This document shows, one piece after another, positions 1 through 9,780 of a DNA stretch of 39,842 nucleotides. The stretch covers positions 1 to 39,842 of the forward strand of contig CACWHX010000011.1 in the NCBI GenBank assembly GCA_902760845.1, written 5' to 3'. Made by a program: the position numbers and the translations under genes. This stretch comes from Oscillospiraceae bacterium. GTDB lineage: Bacteria; Bacillota; Clostridia; Oscillospirales; Oscillospiraceae. Each line of letters opens with the position of its first letter. The first letter of the stretch is position 1. The notes beneath the pieces were generated by a model. That model saw only the letters and a list, made by a program, of their open reading frames with translations. It searched no databases and was not told the DNA's origin.

Positions 1-110
1 CCAGCGTTTCTTTCCGGCTCCACCGGCTTTCTTTTCGCGCTGAAAAGAAAGCGGGTGGAATGCCTGCACTACGTCAACATCTGCGGTATATTAACGAGGA
101 CACCAGCCAC
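1..110 (+). repeat. Left copy of a flanking hairpin repeat
   Basis: This stretch aligns along about 105 bases with the reverse complement of the right edge of the window. It holds a 9-bp hairpin (27-35 with 43-51, CTTTCTTTT/AAAAGAAAG), then GGGTGGA, then two degenerate 17-base units (63-79 and 80-96). The first unit contains CTGCACTACGTCA, which is identical in the right copy. No protein-coding signal fits the region, and no transposase or terminal repeat is visible. It may be a dispersed intergenic hairpin element. Because only two copies are seen, and both lie at the window edges, its true extent is unknown. Confidence 0.6.
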
Positions 111-159
111 AATCCCACCCCGCCAACACCTGCACCACACCACCCCCCGCACCGCGTGA

Positions 160-203
160 CAAACAAACCGAGCCGAAGCCCACCAGGGGACCTCGGCTCG
201 GAT
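160..203 (-). terminator. Rho-independent terminator after the MBL-fold gene
   Basis: On the minus strand a 9-bp stem (CCGAGCCGA at 193-201 with TCGGCTCGG at 168-176) is followed by TTTGTTTGT. It lies just past the stop codon of the metallo-beta-lactamase gene and reads in its direction. The rest of 111-224 shows nothing else. Confidence 0.75.
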
Positions 204-224
204 CTGTTTGCGGCCTGCGCCGCG

Positions 225-1853
225 TTATTTATATTTTTCCACCAGCGCCTCGACTTCGTCGGCAAAAGCATTCAGCACCTTGTTCGGCGCCCCCTCCAAC
301 CCGCGAACGCGCGCCGAGAGCGCGTCGAGCGCGCGCACCAGCCGCTGGAAGGCCGGACTGGGCGTGCGCGCCCTGGCGCCCTTGCCGGACGTCGCCGGAG
401 CCGGAACCTCCTTGTGGACGATCGGCCGCGGCTGCGCGATGTGCGTAAACGCCCCCGCCGCCAGATCATACTCCGTGCCGCTGTACGGCGCGTAAGCCTC
501 GTAGCCGTGCTCCTCGCGCAGGCAGCGCGTAAACGCCTTGCAGGCGTCGTCGTCGCCGTGATTCACGAACACGACGCCCGGCCGGTCGGCCATGGCCGTC
601 AGCCAGTTCAAAAGCCCCTGCTTGTCCGCGTGACCGCTCACGCCGGGCAGCGCCGTAATCTCCGCGTTCACCGCCACGTCGTCGCCGAGGAGCTTCACGG
701 TCTTCACGCCGTCGTTCAGCTTGCGGCCGAGCGTGCCCACCGCCTGATAGCCCACGAAGAGCACGGTGCACTCCCTGCGCCAGAGGTTATATTTCAAATG
801 GTGCCGGATGCGGCCCGCGTCACACATGCCGCTCGCGGAGAGGATGACCTTCGGCGTCTTGTCCGCGTTCAGCGCCTGAGACTCCGCCTGCGTCACGGCG
901 GTGTGCAGATCGTCAAACCAGAGGGGGTTCACGCCCTTGCGGATCAGCGCGCGCATCTCGTCGTCCACGAAATCCGTGCTCGTCTGCAGAAAGATGCCGG
1001 TCGCCTCGTTGGCGAGCGGGCTGTCCACATAGACCGGGAAGTGCGCGTGCCCGCGCACCAGTCCGTCGTCCTTGATCTGCCGGATGAAATACAGCATCTC
1101 CTGCGTCCGGCCGATGGCGAAGGACGGGATGACCACGTTGCCGCCGCGGTCGAGCGTGCGCTGGATGATCCCGGCCAGCGCGGTGACATAGTCCGGCCGC
1201 GCCCCGTGGAGCCGGTCGCCGTATGTGGATTCGATCATCACATAGTCCGCACCCTCCGGCGTCTCCGGGTCGCGCAGAATGGGCTGATCGACGTTGCCCA
1301 CGTCGCCGGAAAAGACGATCTTTTTTTCGGTTTCGCCCTCGTTCAGCCACGCCTCGATGCACGCGCTGCCGAGCAGGTGCCCCACGTCGGTGAAGCGGAT
1401 GATGACATTCTCGCTGATCTGGATGCGCTGGTGATACGGGCAGGGGCGCATCAGCTTCAAAAGCCCCTCCGCGTCCTCCAGCGTGTAGAGCGGCTCCGGC
1501 GCCTGCTCGCCCGCGCGCTCGGCCTTGCGCGCTTTCCTCTGCGCGTCCGATTCCTGGATGTGCGCCGCGTCGCGCAGCATGATGCCGCAGAGATCGCACG
1601 TCGCCTCCGTGGCGTACACCACGCCGCGAAACCCCCGCTTATACAGCAGCGGCAGCCGTCCCGTGTGGTCCAGATGCGCATGCGTCACCAGCACAAACTC
1701 GATGGCGGACGCCTCCACCGGCACGGGAATGTTCTCAAACAGATCCTTCCCCTGTTCCATCCCGCAGTCGATCAGGCCGTAGTGCCCGCCGACCTCCAGC
1801 AGCGTGCAGCTGCCCGTGACCTCGTGCGCCGCCCGAACAAAGGTCAGCTTCAT
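225..1853 (-). CDS. Beta-CASP metallo-beta-lactamase fold RNA-processing hydrolase
   Basis: Predicted 542-residue cytoplasmic metal-dependent hydrolase of the MBL/beta-CASP family (CPSF-73/YSH1-like ribonucleases). The N-terminus MKLTFVRAAHEVTGSC is typical of the family. The Zn-binding motif HAHLDH is at residues 58-63, followed by FSGDVGN, IESTYGDR and IPSFAIGRTQEML. Further on are SASGMCDAGRIRHHL and SGHADKQGLLNWL, the RNA-specificity part. About 60 charged and Ala/Pro-rich residues follow at the C-terminus. The chosen ATG has AAAGGAAG about 7 bases upstream. An upstream in-frame ATG at 1922 overlaps the -10 element and would lie ahead of the transcript start. The gene is monocistronic, between its own promoter and a terminator. 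Family assignment is firm; the RNA substrate is not known. Confidence 0.9.
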   Translation of the reverse strand: MKLTFVRAAHEVTGSCTLLEVGGHYGLIDCGMEQGKDLFENIPVPVEASAIEFVLVTHAHLDHTGRLPLLYKRGFRGVVYATEATCDLCGIMLRDAAHIQESDAQRKARKAERAGEQAPEPLYTLEDAEGLLKLMRPCPYHQRIQISENVIIRFTDVGHLLGSACIEAWLNEGETEKKIVFSGDVGNVDQPILRDPETPEGADYVMIESTYGDRLHGARPDYVTALAGIIQRTLDRGGNVVIPSFAIGRTQEMLYFIRQIKDDGLVRGHAHFPVYVDSPLANEATGIFLQTSTDFVDDEMRALIRKGVNPLWFDDLHTAVTQAESQALNADKTPKVILSASGMCDAGRIRHHLKYNLWRRECTVLFVGYQAVGTLGRKLNDGVKTVKLLGDDVAVNAEITALPGVSGHADKQGLLNWLTAMADRPGVVFVNHGDDDACKAFTRCLREEHGYEAYAPYSGTEYDLAAGAFTHIAQPRPIVHKEVPAPATSGKGARARTPSPAFQRLVRALDALSARVRGLEGAPNKVLNAFADEVEALVEKYK

Positions 1854-1920
1854 GAAACCGCTTCCTTTCTCTCTGATGGCCGCCGCGCCGCCCGGCACGA
1901 CGATTTTTAACTCCGTGTTC

Positions 1921-1949
1921 ATTATACTCCCGCCGGCAGGCCCCCGCAA
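1921..1949 (-). promoter_or_regulatory. Sigma-A-type promoter of the MBL-fold gene
   Basis: On the minus strand, -35 TTGCGG (1949-1944) and a perfect -10 TATAAT (1926-1921) are 17 bases apart. Transcription would start near 1914, giving a leader of about 60 bases. This supports the start at 1853. Confidence 0.75.
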
Positions 1950-1990
1950 CCCACCAAAACGCGCGGAATGTCTCCCTCCGGCCCCATCCC

Positions 1991-2037
1991 GCAAAACAGG
2001 GCCGCAGGAGGATGCAATCGCCCCCTGCGGCCCTGGC
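1991..2037 (-). terminator. Terminator of the purine operon after guaB
   Basis: A perfect 12-bp stem (CAGGGCCGCAGG at 2035-2024 on the minus strand, with its complement at 2008-1997) is followed by TTTTGC. It lies 11 bases past the guaB stop codon and closes the operon that starts at purE. Confidence 0.8.
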
Positions 2038-2045
2038 CGTATCGG

Positions 2046-3548
2046 TTATACCGGTTTGTTCGACGTTTTCAGCACCACGTCGTGCGCGCCGCCCTCCACG
2101 ATGCTGGTGGAGGAGACGAGCGTGAGCTTGGCCTTTTCCTGCAGCTCGCGGATCGTGAGCGCGCCGCAGTTGCACATGGTGCTGCGCACCTTCGCGAGCG
2201 TGAGCTGCACGTTGTCCGACAGCTTGCCGGCATACGGCACATAGGAATCCACGCCCTCCTCAAAGCTCAGCTTCGAGCTGCCGCCGAGATCGTAGCGCTG
2301 CCAGTTGCGCGCGCGGTTGGAGCCCTCGCCCCAATACTCCTTCATGAGCGTGCCGTTCACGTTCACCTTCTGCGAGGGGCTCTCGTCGAAGCGGGCGAAA
2401 TAGCGCCCCAGCATGACGAAGTCCGCGCCCATGGCGAGCGCCAGCGTGATGTGATGGTCGTGCACGATGCCGCCGTCGGAGCAGACGGGGACGTAGACGC
2501 CCGTCTCCCTGCAATATTCGTCGCGCGCCTTCGCAACCTCGATGAGCGCCGTGGCCTGTCCGCGGCCGATGCCCTTCGTCTCGCGCGTGATGCAGATGGA
2601 GCCGCCGCCGATGCCGACCTTGACGAAATCCGCGCCGCAGTCGGCGAGGAAGCGAAAGCCGTCCGCGTCCACGACGTTGCCCGCCCCGACCTTGATCGTG
2701 TCGCCGTAGTGCTCGCGGATCCACAGCAGCGTGCGCCGCTGCCACTCGGTAAAGCCCTCGGACGAGTCGATGACGAGCGCATCCACGCCGGCCTCCACCA
2801 GCGCGGGCACGCGCTCGGCGTAGTCGCGGGTGTTGATGCCCGCGCCGACGAAGTAGCGCTTCTGCACGTCCAGCAGTTCGTTCGGCTTCTGCTTGTGAAG
2901 ATCATAGTCCTTGCGGAACACGAACGAGCACAGCCGCCCCTCGCCGTTCACGATGGGGAGCGCGTTGAGCTTGTGGTCCCAGATGATATCGTTCGCCGTT
3001 TTGAGCGTGGTGCCCTCCGGCGCGGTGATGAGCTTGTGAAGCGGCGTCATGAAGGAGGCGACCTTCTCGTCGGGCGACATGCGGCTCACGCGATAGTCGC
3101 GGCTCGTGACGATGCCGACGAGCTTGCCGTCCGCCGTGCCGTCCGCCGTGACGGCGACGGTGGAGTGCCCCGTCTTCTCACGCAGCGCGAGGATATCCGC
3201 CAGCGTCGCCTCCGGCGCGATGTTGGAGTCGCTCTGCACGAAGCCGGCCTTATAGCTCTTGACGCGGGCGACCATGGCGGCTTCGTCCTCGATGCTCTGC
3301 GAGCCGTAGAGGAACGACACGCCGCCCTCCTGCGCCAGCGCGATGGCGAGCCGGTCGCCGGAGACGGACTGCATCACGGCGGAGACCATCGGCACGTTGA
3401 GCTGCACCGGCGGCGCTTCGCCGGCCTTAAACCGCGCGAGCGGCGTGCGCAGAGACACGTTGTCCGGGACGCACTCGGCCGAGGAAAAGCCCGGGACGAG
3501 CAGATACTCGTTGAAGGTGTGGGACGCATTGGGGAAAAAGTACGCCAT
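2046..3548 (-). CDS. guaB: IMP dehydrogenase
   Basis: Oxidises IMP to XMP with NAD+, the first committed step to GMP. The product is 500 residues, the usual size. The catalytic loop [13 protein letters not shown] places the nucleophilic Cys at residue 319. A pair of CBS domains lies at about 105-215 between halves of the TIM barrel. The mobile-flap region [16 protein letters not shown] follows. The ATG has AGGAGG about 9 bases upstream. It is the last gene of the purine operon, 63 bases after purL, so IMP made by the upstream enzymes is channelled towards guanine nucleotides. A short hairpin with T5 in the purL-guaB gap is weak and may only reduce readthrough. guaA is not in the window. Confidence 0.96.
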   Translation of the reverse strand: MAYFFPNASHTFNEYLLVPGFSSAECVPDNVSLRTPLARFKAGEAPPVQLNVPMVSAVMQSVSGDRLAIALAQEGGVSFLYGSQSIEDEAAMVARVKSYKAGFVQSDSNIAPEATLADILALREKTGHSTVAVTADGTADGKLVGIVTSRDYRVSRMSPDEKVASFMTPLHKLITAPEGTTLKTANDIIWDHKLNALPIVNGEGRLCSFVFRKDYDLHKQKPNELLDVQKRYFVGAGINTRDYAERVPALVEAGVDALVIDSSEGFTEWQRRTLLWIREHYGDTIKVGAGNVVDADGFRFLADCGADFVKVGIGGGSICITRETKGIGRGQATALIEVAKARDEYCRETGVYVPVCSDGGIVHDHHITLALAMGADFVMLGRYFARFDESPSQKVNVNGTLMKEYWGEGSNRARNWQRYDLGGSSKLSFEEGVDSYVPYAGKLSDNVQLTLAKVRSTMCNCGALTIRELQEKAKLTLVSSTSIVEGGAHDVVLKTSNKPV

Positions 3549-3611
3549 GATCTTGTCCTCCTGTTATTTTTAAAAATCGCGGATCGCGCGGCTTCGGTTC
3601 GCAATCGGCCT

Positions 3612-6600
3612 TTATTTGAAAAACCTGACCGCCGCGCGGAACATACCCAAATCATAATTGCCGGGGACGTTTTTGTAAAGCCCTTTTCCGACGCGCTCGG
3701 CATGGCCCATCTTGCCGAACACGCGCCCGTCGGGGGACGTGATGCCCTCCACGGCGAGGACGGACCCGTTCGGATTCACGTCGATGCCGCCGCCCGGGAC
3801 GCCGGCGGCGTCGGTATACTGCGTGGCGATCTGCCCTCTGGCGGCCAGCTCCGCCACGAGCGCCGGGTCCGCGAGAAAGCGCCCCTCGCCGTGTGAGATG
3901 GGCACGGCGTACACCTCGCCCACGCGCGCCTCGGCGAGCCACGGCGAGAGATTGGACGCCACGCGCGTATACGCGATGCGCGACTGATGGCGGCCGATGG
4001 TGTTGAACGTAAGCGTCGGGGCGTCCTCGTCGGCCTCGACGATTTTGCCATACGGCACGAGCCCCAGCTTGATGAGCGCCTGAAACCCGTTGCAGATGCC
4101 GCACATCAGCCCGCCGCGCGCATCCAGCAGCGCCGTGACGCGCTCGCGCACCGCCGCGCTGCGGAAGAACGCGGTGATAAATTTGCCGGAGCCGTCCGGC
4201 TCGTCGCCGCCGGAGAAGCCGCCGGGGAGGAAGATCATCTGCGCGCGGTCCACCGCGGCGGAAAATTCCTCGACCGAGCGGGCGATCCCCGCGCGGGTGA
4301 GATTGTTGATTACGCAGATCTGCGCCTCGCCCCCGGCCTCCTCCACGGCGCGCGCGCTGTCATATTCGCAGTTCGTGCCGGGAAACACCGGGATCAGCAC
4401 GCGCGGCCGCGCGCAGCGGACGGCGGGCGCGGCGACCGGCCCCGCCTCATAGCGATACGCCGGGATCACGCCCTGCTCCTGCTCGACGCCGCAGGGATAG
4501 ACGGACTCCAGCCTGCTCTCATAGACGCGCCGCAGCGCCGCGAGCGGGACCGCCTCGCCGCCGCGGGAGATCGTCCCGTCGGTCGTCTCGCCGATCACGC
4601 CGCCGCATTCGGCGCCGGGCGCCAGCTCCACGACGAACGCACCGTAGCGATAGCCGAAGATCGTCTCCAGCGGCACGTCCGGGTGGAAGGCAAAGCCCAC
4701 GCCGTTTCCGAGTCCCATCTTGAGCACGGCCTCGGCCACGCCGCCGCAGCCCGGCGTCCAGACGGCGCGCGCCTCCCCGCCGCGGATCATCCGCGTCACG
4801 CGGTCAAAGAGCGCGAGCAGGCTCGCGGGGACGGGCAGGCCGTTGTCGTCATAATCCGGCGCGAGGAGCGCCGCGCGGCGGCCCGGCGCGGTGAAGGCGT
4901 TCGGCAGCGCGTCGGCCGTTTTCCCGGTCGTGACGGCGAAGGACACGAGCGTCGGCGGCACGTCGAGCGATTCAAAGCTGCCGGACATGGAGTCCTTCCC
5001 GCCGATGGCCGCGACGCCGAGATCCATCTGCGCGCGAAACGCGCCGAGCAGCGCCGCGAGCGGCTTGCCCCAGCGGCCCGCGTCCCGGCCGGGCTTTTCA
5101 AAATATTCCTGAAAGCTGAGATACACATCCTCAAACGCCGCGCCGGTCGCCACGAGCCTGGACACCGACTCGACCACCGCGAGATACGCGCCGTGGTAGG
5201 GGCTCTGCTCCAGCGCGTGGGGATTGCCGCCCCACGCCATGAACGAGCAGGTCTCCGTGTCCCCGTTCAAAACCGGCAGCTTGTGCGCCATGGCCTGCGG
5301 CGGCGTCAGCTGATTTTTCCCGCCGAACGGCATCAGCACGGTGCCCGCGCCGATGGTGGAGTCAAACCGCTCGGCCAGTCCGCGCCTGGAGCAGACGTTC
5401 AGGTCGCCCGCGAGGGCGGTCATGCCGGCGGCGAACTCTGTGGGGATGGCCTTTTCGATGGGCCGCGACGCGGCGGGCGCGGCGGTGATGTGCTTTTCCG
5501 CGCCGTTCGTATCGAGAAACGCGCGGGAGAGATCGACGATCGTCTTCCCGTTCCAGCGCATGATGAGCCGGGGCTTCTCCGTCACGACCGCGACGGGGGT
5601 GGCCTCCAGATTCTCGCGCGCGGCGAGCGCGCAAAACCGCGCCGCGTCCGCCGCCGCGACGACGACGGCCATGCGCTCCTGCGACTCGCTGATGGCAAGC
5701 TCCGTGCCGTCGAGCCCGTCATACTTGCGCGGCACGGCGTTGAGATCAATGTCCAGCCCGTCGGCCAGCTCCCCGATGGCGACGCTGACGCCGCCCGCGC
5801 CGAAGTCGTTGCACCGCCTGATGAGGCGGGACGCCTCCGCGTCGCGAAACAGCCGCTGGAGCTTGCGCTCCTCGGGCGCGTTGCCCTTCTGCACCTCCGC
5901 GCCGCACGTCTCGAGCGACGTGCGGGTGTGCTTTTTGCTCGACCCCGTCGCGCCGCCGCAGCCGTCGCGCCCGGTGCGCCCGCCGAGCAGGAGCACCACG
6001 TCGCTCGGCGCGGGGCGCTCACGGCGGACGTTTGCCGCCGGCGCCGCGCCGAGGACCGCGCCGATCTCCATGTGCTTGGCGGCGTAGCCGGGGTGATACA
6101 GCTCGTCCACCTGCCCGGTCGCGAGACCGATCTGATTGCCGTAGGAGGAATAGCCCGCCGCCGCAGTCGTGACGAGCTTGCGCTGCGGCAGCTTTCCCGG
6201 GATCGTCTCGCTCAGCGGCGTCAGCGGGTCGGCCGCGCCCGTGACGCGCATGGCGGCGTAGACGTAGCTCCGGCCGGAGAGTGGGTCGCGGATCGCGCCG
6301 CCGATGCAGGTGGCCGCGCCGCCGAACGGCTCGATCTCCGTCGGATGGTTGTGCGTTTCATTCTTAAACAGGAGCAGCCATGGCTCCTCCCGGCCGTTCA
6401 CCTCCGCCGTGATCTTCACGGTGCAGGCGTTGATCTCCTCGGATTCGTCGAGCCCCTCGAGCTTTCCCTGCGCCCTGAGCGCCCTGGCGGCAAGCGTGCC
6501 AATGTCCATGAGATTCACGGGTTTCGTGCGGCCGAGGGCGCGGCGCGTGTCGAGATAGCTTTCATACGCCGCCTGCAGCAGGGGGTCCGCAAAGCGCACG

Positions 6601-7298
6601 TGGTCGATCGTGGTGAGAAACGTCGTGTGGCGGCAGTGATCGGACCAGTAGGTATCCAGCACGCGGATCTCCGTGATGCTGGGGTCGCGCCCCTCCGCAC
6701 GGAAATACGCCTGGCAGCAGGCGATGTCGTCCGCGTCCATGGCAAGCCCCTTTTCCGCGCGAAACGCCGCCAGCCGCGGCGCGTCCCACGCGGTGAAGCC
6801 CGCGACGGTCTCCACCTCTGTCGGAATGTCATATTGGAGCCGCAGCGTTTCCGGCCTCTCCAGCGCCGCGAGCCGGCTTTCCACCGGGTTCACGACGTAT
6901 TTCTGAACGGCCTCGATCTCCGCCGCCGAGAGCGCGCCCGCGAGGGCGTAGACCTTCGCCGTGCGCACGTCGGGCCGGTCGCCGCAGGAGATCAGCTGGA
7001 TGCACTGCGCGGCGGAGTCGGCGCGCTGGTCAAACTGCCCCGGCAGATATTCCACGGCGAACACCGCGCCGCCGGTCTCCGGCAGCGCGTCGTAGGTGCG
7101 ATCGAGCTGCGGCTCGGAAAACACCGTGCGCCGCGCCGTCTCAAACAGCTCCGGCGTGATGTTCTCCACGTCGTAGCGGTTGAACACGCGCACGCCCGTG
7201 AGCGCCTCGATGCCGAGAAACGCGCGCAAATCGCCGAGCAGCGCGCGCGCCTCGTGATCCAGCCCGGGCTTTTTCTCCACAAATACGCGATAGACCAT
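3612..7298 (-). CDS. purL: Phosphoribosylformylglycinamidine synthase, single-chain PurL
   Basis: Converts FGAR, glutamine and ATP to FGAM, step 4 of purine synthesis. At 1228 residues it is the long single-chain form with fused synthase and glutaminase domains, not the PurS/PurQ/small-PurL complex. The central part carries LLLFKNETHNHPTEIEPFGG and the second AIRS-like half. The last ~260 residues are a class I glutamine amidotransferase, with Cys 1069 in CGICNGFQ and His 1136/Glu 1138 in SHGEGRF. The ATG shares one base with the purD stop (TGATG), implying translational coupling. A GTG one codon upstream is a less likely start. The overall layout resembles the clostridial single-chain subtype. 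Confidence 0.96.
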   Translation of the reverse strand: MVYRVFVEKKPGLDHEARALLGDLRAFLGIEALTGVRVFNRYDVENITPELFETARRTVFSEPQLDRTYDALPETGGAVFAVEYLPGQFDQRADSAAQCIQLISCGDRPDVRTAKVYALAGALSAAEIEAVQKYVVNPVESRLAALERPETLRLQYDIPTEVETVAGFTAWDAPRLAAFRAEKGLAMDADDIACCQAYFRAEGRDPSITEIRVLDTYWSDHCRHTTFLTTIDHVRFADPLLQAAYESYLDTRRALGRTKPVNLMDIGTLAARALRAQGKLEGLDESEEINACTVKITAEVNGREEPWLLLFKNETHNHPTEIEPFGGAATCIGGAIRDPLSGRSYVYAAMRVTGAADPLTPLSETIPGKLPQRKLVTTAAAGYSSYGNQIGLATGQVDELYHPGYAAKHMEIGAVLGAAPAANVRRERPAPSDVVLLLGGRTGRDGCGGATGSSKKHTRTSLETCGAEVQKGNAPEERKLQRLFRDAEASRLIRRCNDFGAGGVSVAIGELADGLDIDLNAVPRKYDGLDGTELAISESQERMAVVVAAADAARFCALAARENLEATPVAVVTEKPRLIMRWNGKTIVDLSRAFLDTNGAEKHITAAPAASRPIEKAIPTEFAAGMTALAGDLNVCSRRGLAERFDSTIGAGTVLMPFGGKNQLTPPQAMAHKLPVLNGDTETCSFMAWGGNPHALEQSPYHGAYLAVVESVSRLVATGAAFEDVYLSFQEYFEKPGRDAGRWGKPLAALLGAFRAQMDLGVAAIGGKDSMSGSFESLDVPPTLVSFAVTTGKTADALPNAFTAPGRRAALLAPDYDDNGLPVPASLLALFDRVTRMIRGGEARAVWTPGCGGVAEAVLKMGLGNGVGFAFHPDVPLETIFGYRYGAFVVELAPGAECGGVIGETTDGTISRGGEAVPLAALRRVYESRLESVYPCGVEQEQGVIPAYRYEAGPVAAPAVRCARPRVLIPVFPGTNCEYDSARAVEEAGGEAQICVINNLTRAGIARSVEEFSAAVDRAQMIFLPGGFSGGDEPDGSGKFITAFFRSAAVRERVTALLDARGGLMCGICNGFQALIKLGLVPYGKIVEADEDAPTLTFNTIGRHQSRIAYTRVASNLSPWLAEARVGEVYAVPISHGEGRFLADPALVAELAARGQIATQYTDAAGVPGGGIDVNPNGSVLAVEGITSPDGRVFGKMGHAERVGKGLYKNVPGNYDLGMFRAAVRFFK

Positions 7299-8563
7299 CA
7301 CTCGACCTCCAGGGCTCTCCGCCCGATATCCCTGCGGTAATATGCGTTTTCAAACCGCACCTGCGCCGCGAGCGCGTAGGCCCTTTCCACCGCGGCGGGA
7401 AGCGTCTCCGCCCGCGCGACGGCGCCGAGCACGCGCCCGCCGCTCGTCACGAGCGCGCCGTCCTCCAGCCGCGCCCCGGCGATATCGAGCGCGGTGTCCG
7501 CGTCCGTCTCCGGCAGCGTGATGGGGTAGCCCGTCTCATACCGTCCGGGGTAGCCCTCGGACGCGACGACGACGCAGCAGGCCGCGCCGCCGCGAAAGCG
7601 CACGTCCACATCCGCGAGCGTGCCGTTCGCCACCGCCTGCAGGATCGTGAGCAGATCGGTCTCCAGCAGCGGCAGCACCACCTGCGTCTCCGGGTCCCCG
7701 AAGCGGCAGTTGTATTCGATGACCTTCGGCCCGTCCGGCGTGAGCATGAGACCGAAATAGAGGCAGCCGCGGAACGTGCGGTTTTCGCTGTTCATGGCGC
7801 GCATGGTGGGCAGGAAGATTTCCTCCATGCACCGCCGCGCGAGCTCCTCCGTGTAGTACGGGTTCGGCGCAATTGTGCCCATGCCGCCGGTGTTGGGTCC
7901 CTCGTCGCCGTCGCGCGCGCGCTTGTGGTCCATGCTCGACACCATCGGGACGAGGGTGTTCCCGTCCGTGAACGCGAGGACGGAGACCTCCGGCCCGGTG
8001 AGAAACTCCTCGATGACGACGCACGCGCCGCTCTCGCCGAAGATGCGCTCGGCCATCATGGCGCGCACGGCGCGCCGCGCCTCCGGCAGGTCCCGCGCGA
8101 TCATCACGCCCTTGCCGAGGGCGAGGCCGTCCGCCTTGATGACGATGGGCAGCCGCGCGGTCTCCAGATAGCGCAGCGCCGCGTCCATGTCCGTGAACGT
8201 CTCATACCGCGCGGTGGGGATGCCGTATCGCCTCATCAGGTCCTTGGAAAACGCCTTGCTGCCCTCGATGACGGCGGCGCGCCTGTCCGGCCCGAAGCAG
8301 GGGACGCCGGCGGCGGTCAGCGCATCCACCGCGCCGAGCACCAGCGGATCGTCCGGCGCGACGACGGCGAAGTCAACGCTGTGCGACACCGCAAAATCCA
8401 CGATGGCGGGAATGTCCTTCGCGCCGATGTCCACGCACGTGGCGTCCGCCGCGATGCCGCCGTTGCCCGGCAGCGCGTAGACCGTCTCCACCGCGGGATT
8501 TTCCCGCAGTTTTTTGATGATGGCGTGCTCCCGGCCCCCGCCGCCGATGACCATGAGATTCAT
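7298..8563 (-). CDS. purD: Phosphoribosylamine-glycine ligase (GAR synthetase)
   Basis: Joins phosphoribosylamine and glycine using ATP to form GAR, step 2 of the pathway. The 421 residues start with the pre-ATP-grasp motif MVIGGGGREHAI. The ATP-grasp core has IVIKADGLALGKGV, and the substrate and metal region has RARDGDEGPNTGGMG and YNCRFGDPETQ, all intact. The ATG has GAGGGGG about 9 bases upstream and lies 35 bases after the AICARFT stop. Its own stop overlaps the start of purL by one base. Confidence 0.97.
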   Translation of the reverse strand: MNLMVIGGGGREHAIIKKLRENPAVETVYALPGNGGIAADATCVDIGAKDIPAIVDFAVSHSVDFAVVAPDDPLVLGAVDALTAAGVPCFGPDRRAAVIEGSKAFSKDLMRRYGIPTARYETFTDMDAALRYLETARLPIVIKADGLALGKGVMIARDLPEARRAVRAMMAERIFGESGACVVIEEFLTGPEVSVLAFTDGNTLVPMVSSMDHKRARDGDEGPNTGGMGTIAPNPYYTEELARRCMEEIFLPTMRAMNSENRTFRGCLYFGLMLTPDGPKVIEYNCRFGDPETQVVLPLLETDLLTILQAVANGTLADVDVRFRGGAACCVVVASEGYPGRYETGYPITLPETDADTALDIAGARLEDGALVTSGGRVLGAVARAETLPAAVERAYALAAQVRFENAYYRRDIGRRALEVE

Positions 8564-8598
8564 AGCGATTTACCCCCTCGGTAAAGAGAAATATGCAT

Positions 8599-9777
8599 TT
8601 AATGGTGGAACAGCCTCTGCCCCGTGAACGCCATCACGATTCCGTATTTGTTGCACGTCGCGATGACGTGATCGTCGCGGATCGAGCCGCCCGGCTGCGC
8701 GAGATACCGCACGCCGCTTTTGCGCGCGCGCTCCACGTTGTCGCCGAACGGGAAAAAGGCGTCCGACGCGCAGGAAACATCCTGCTGCACGGCAATCCAC
8801 GCCCGCTTCTCCCCCTCGGTGAGCGGCGCGGGCTTTGTTTTGAAGCACCGCTGCCACGCGCCGTCGGCAAGCAGATCGTCCACCTCGTCGGAGAGATAGA
8901 GGTCGATGGCGTTGTCGCGGTCCGGGCGGCGGATGCCGTCTGCAAACGCCAGCGCGAGCACCTTCGGGTGCCGGCGCAGATGCCAGTTGTCGGCCTTGCT
9001 CCCGGCAAGGCGCGTGCAGTGGATGCGGCTCTGCTGTCCCGCGCCGACGCCGATGGTCTGCCCGTCCCTGGCGTAGCAGACGGAGTTTGACTGCGTGTAT
9101 TTGAGCGTGATGAGCGCGATGAGCAGATCGGTCTTCGCCCGCTGCGGCAGCGTCTTCGCGTCCGTCACGAGATTGGAGAGGCACCCCTCGTCGATCACGC
9201 AGTCGTTGCGCCCCTGCTCGAACGTGACGCCGAAAATGTCCCGCTGCTCCAGCTCCGCGCCGGAATAGTCCGGGTCGATCCGCACGACGTTGTAGCGGCC
9301 CTGCTTCTTGGTTTTGAGAATCTCCAGCGCCTCGTCGGTATATCCCGGCGCGATGACGCCGTCGGACACCTCGTGTTTCAGATACCGCGCCGTGTCGCCG
9401 TCGCAGACGTCGCTGAGCGCCGCCCAGTCGCCGTAGGAGCACAGGCGGTCGGCGCCGCGCGCGCGGATGTAGGCGCAGGCAATGGGGGAGAGTTCCCCCG
9501 CCTCGTCCACGAAAAAGCTGCTCCGGTCCGTCTCCGAGAGCGGCAGCCCCACCGCCGCCCCCGCGGGCGAGACATGCTTGAACGACGCCGCGGCCGCAAG
9601 CCCCGTCGCCCGGCGCAGCTCGCGCACGAGCTGCCAGCTGTTCAGCGCGTCCATAAAATTGATGTACCCCGGCCGGCCGTTCAGGACCGTCACAGGCAGC
9701 GCCCCGCCGGTTTTCATAAAGAGCCGCGCGGGCTTCTGATTGGGGTTGCAGCCATATTTCAGCTCCAGCTCGTTCAT
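8599..9777 (-). CDS. purH: Stand-alone AICAR formyltransferase
   Basis: Transfers a formyl group from 10-formyl-THF to AICAR to give FAICAR, step 9. At 392 residues it matches only the C-terminal AICARFT part of ordinary bifunctional PurH. The N-terminal IMP cyclohydrolase domain is absent. The N-terminus MNELELKYGCNPNQKPA is the conserved start of the AICARFT domain, and the catalytic Lys-His pair is at 67-68 in SFKHVSPAG. The ATG has GGAGG about 8 bases upstream, so this is a real start and not a truncation. The missing cyclohydrolase is supplied by the PurO-type gene that ends three bases upstream. The symbol purH is used for the transformylase only. Confidence 0.94.
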   Translation of the reverse strand: MNELELKYGCNPNQKPARLFMKTGGALPVTVLNGRPGYINFMDALNSWQLVRELRRATGLAAAASFKHVSPAGAAVGLPLSETDRSSFFVDEAGELSPIACAYIRARGADRLCSYGDWAALSDVCDGDTARYLKHEVSDGVIAPGYTDEALEILKTKKQGRYNVVRIDPDYSGAELEQRDIFGVTFEQGRNDCVIDEGCLSNLVTDAKTLPQRAKTDLLIALITLKYTQSNSVCYARDGQTIGVGAGQQSRIHCTRLAGSKADNWHLRRHPKVLALAFADGIRRPDRDNAIDLYLSDEVDDLLADGAWQRCFKTKPAPLTEGEKRAWIAVQQDVSCASDAFFPFGDNVERARKSGVRYLAQPGGSIRDDHVIATCNKYGIVMAFTGQRLFHH

Positions 9778-9780
9778 GCG

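Noticed and set aside
60..1910. A 616-codon plus-strand frame opposite the MBL-fold gene
   Set aside because: The minus-strand gene has a promoter, ribosome site, zinc motif and terminator; the plus frame has none.
1854..1922. Upstream ATG start for the MBL-fold gene
   Set aside because: That ATG overlaps the TATAAT -10 element and would not be transcribed; the family N-terminus begins at 1853.
3987..7340. A 1117-codon open frame on the plus strand opposite purL
   Set aside because: It is antisense to a fully recognisable PurL. Its composition is dominated by Arg, Ala, His and Gly, as expected from GC-rich third positions, and it has no family motif.
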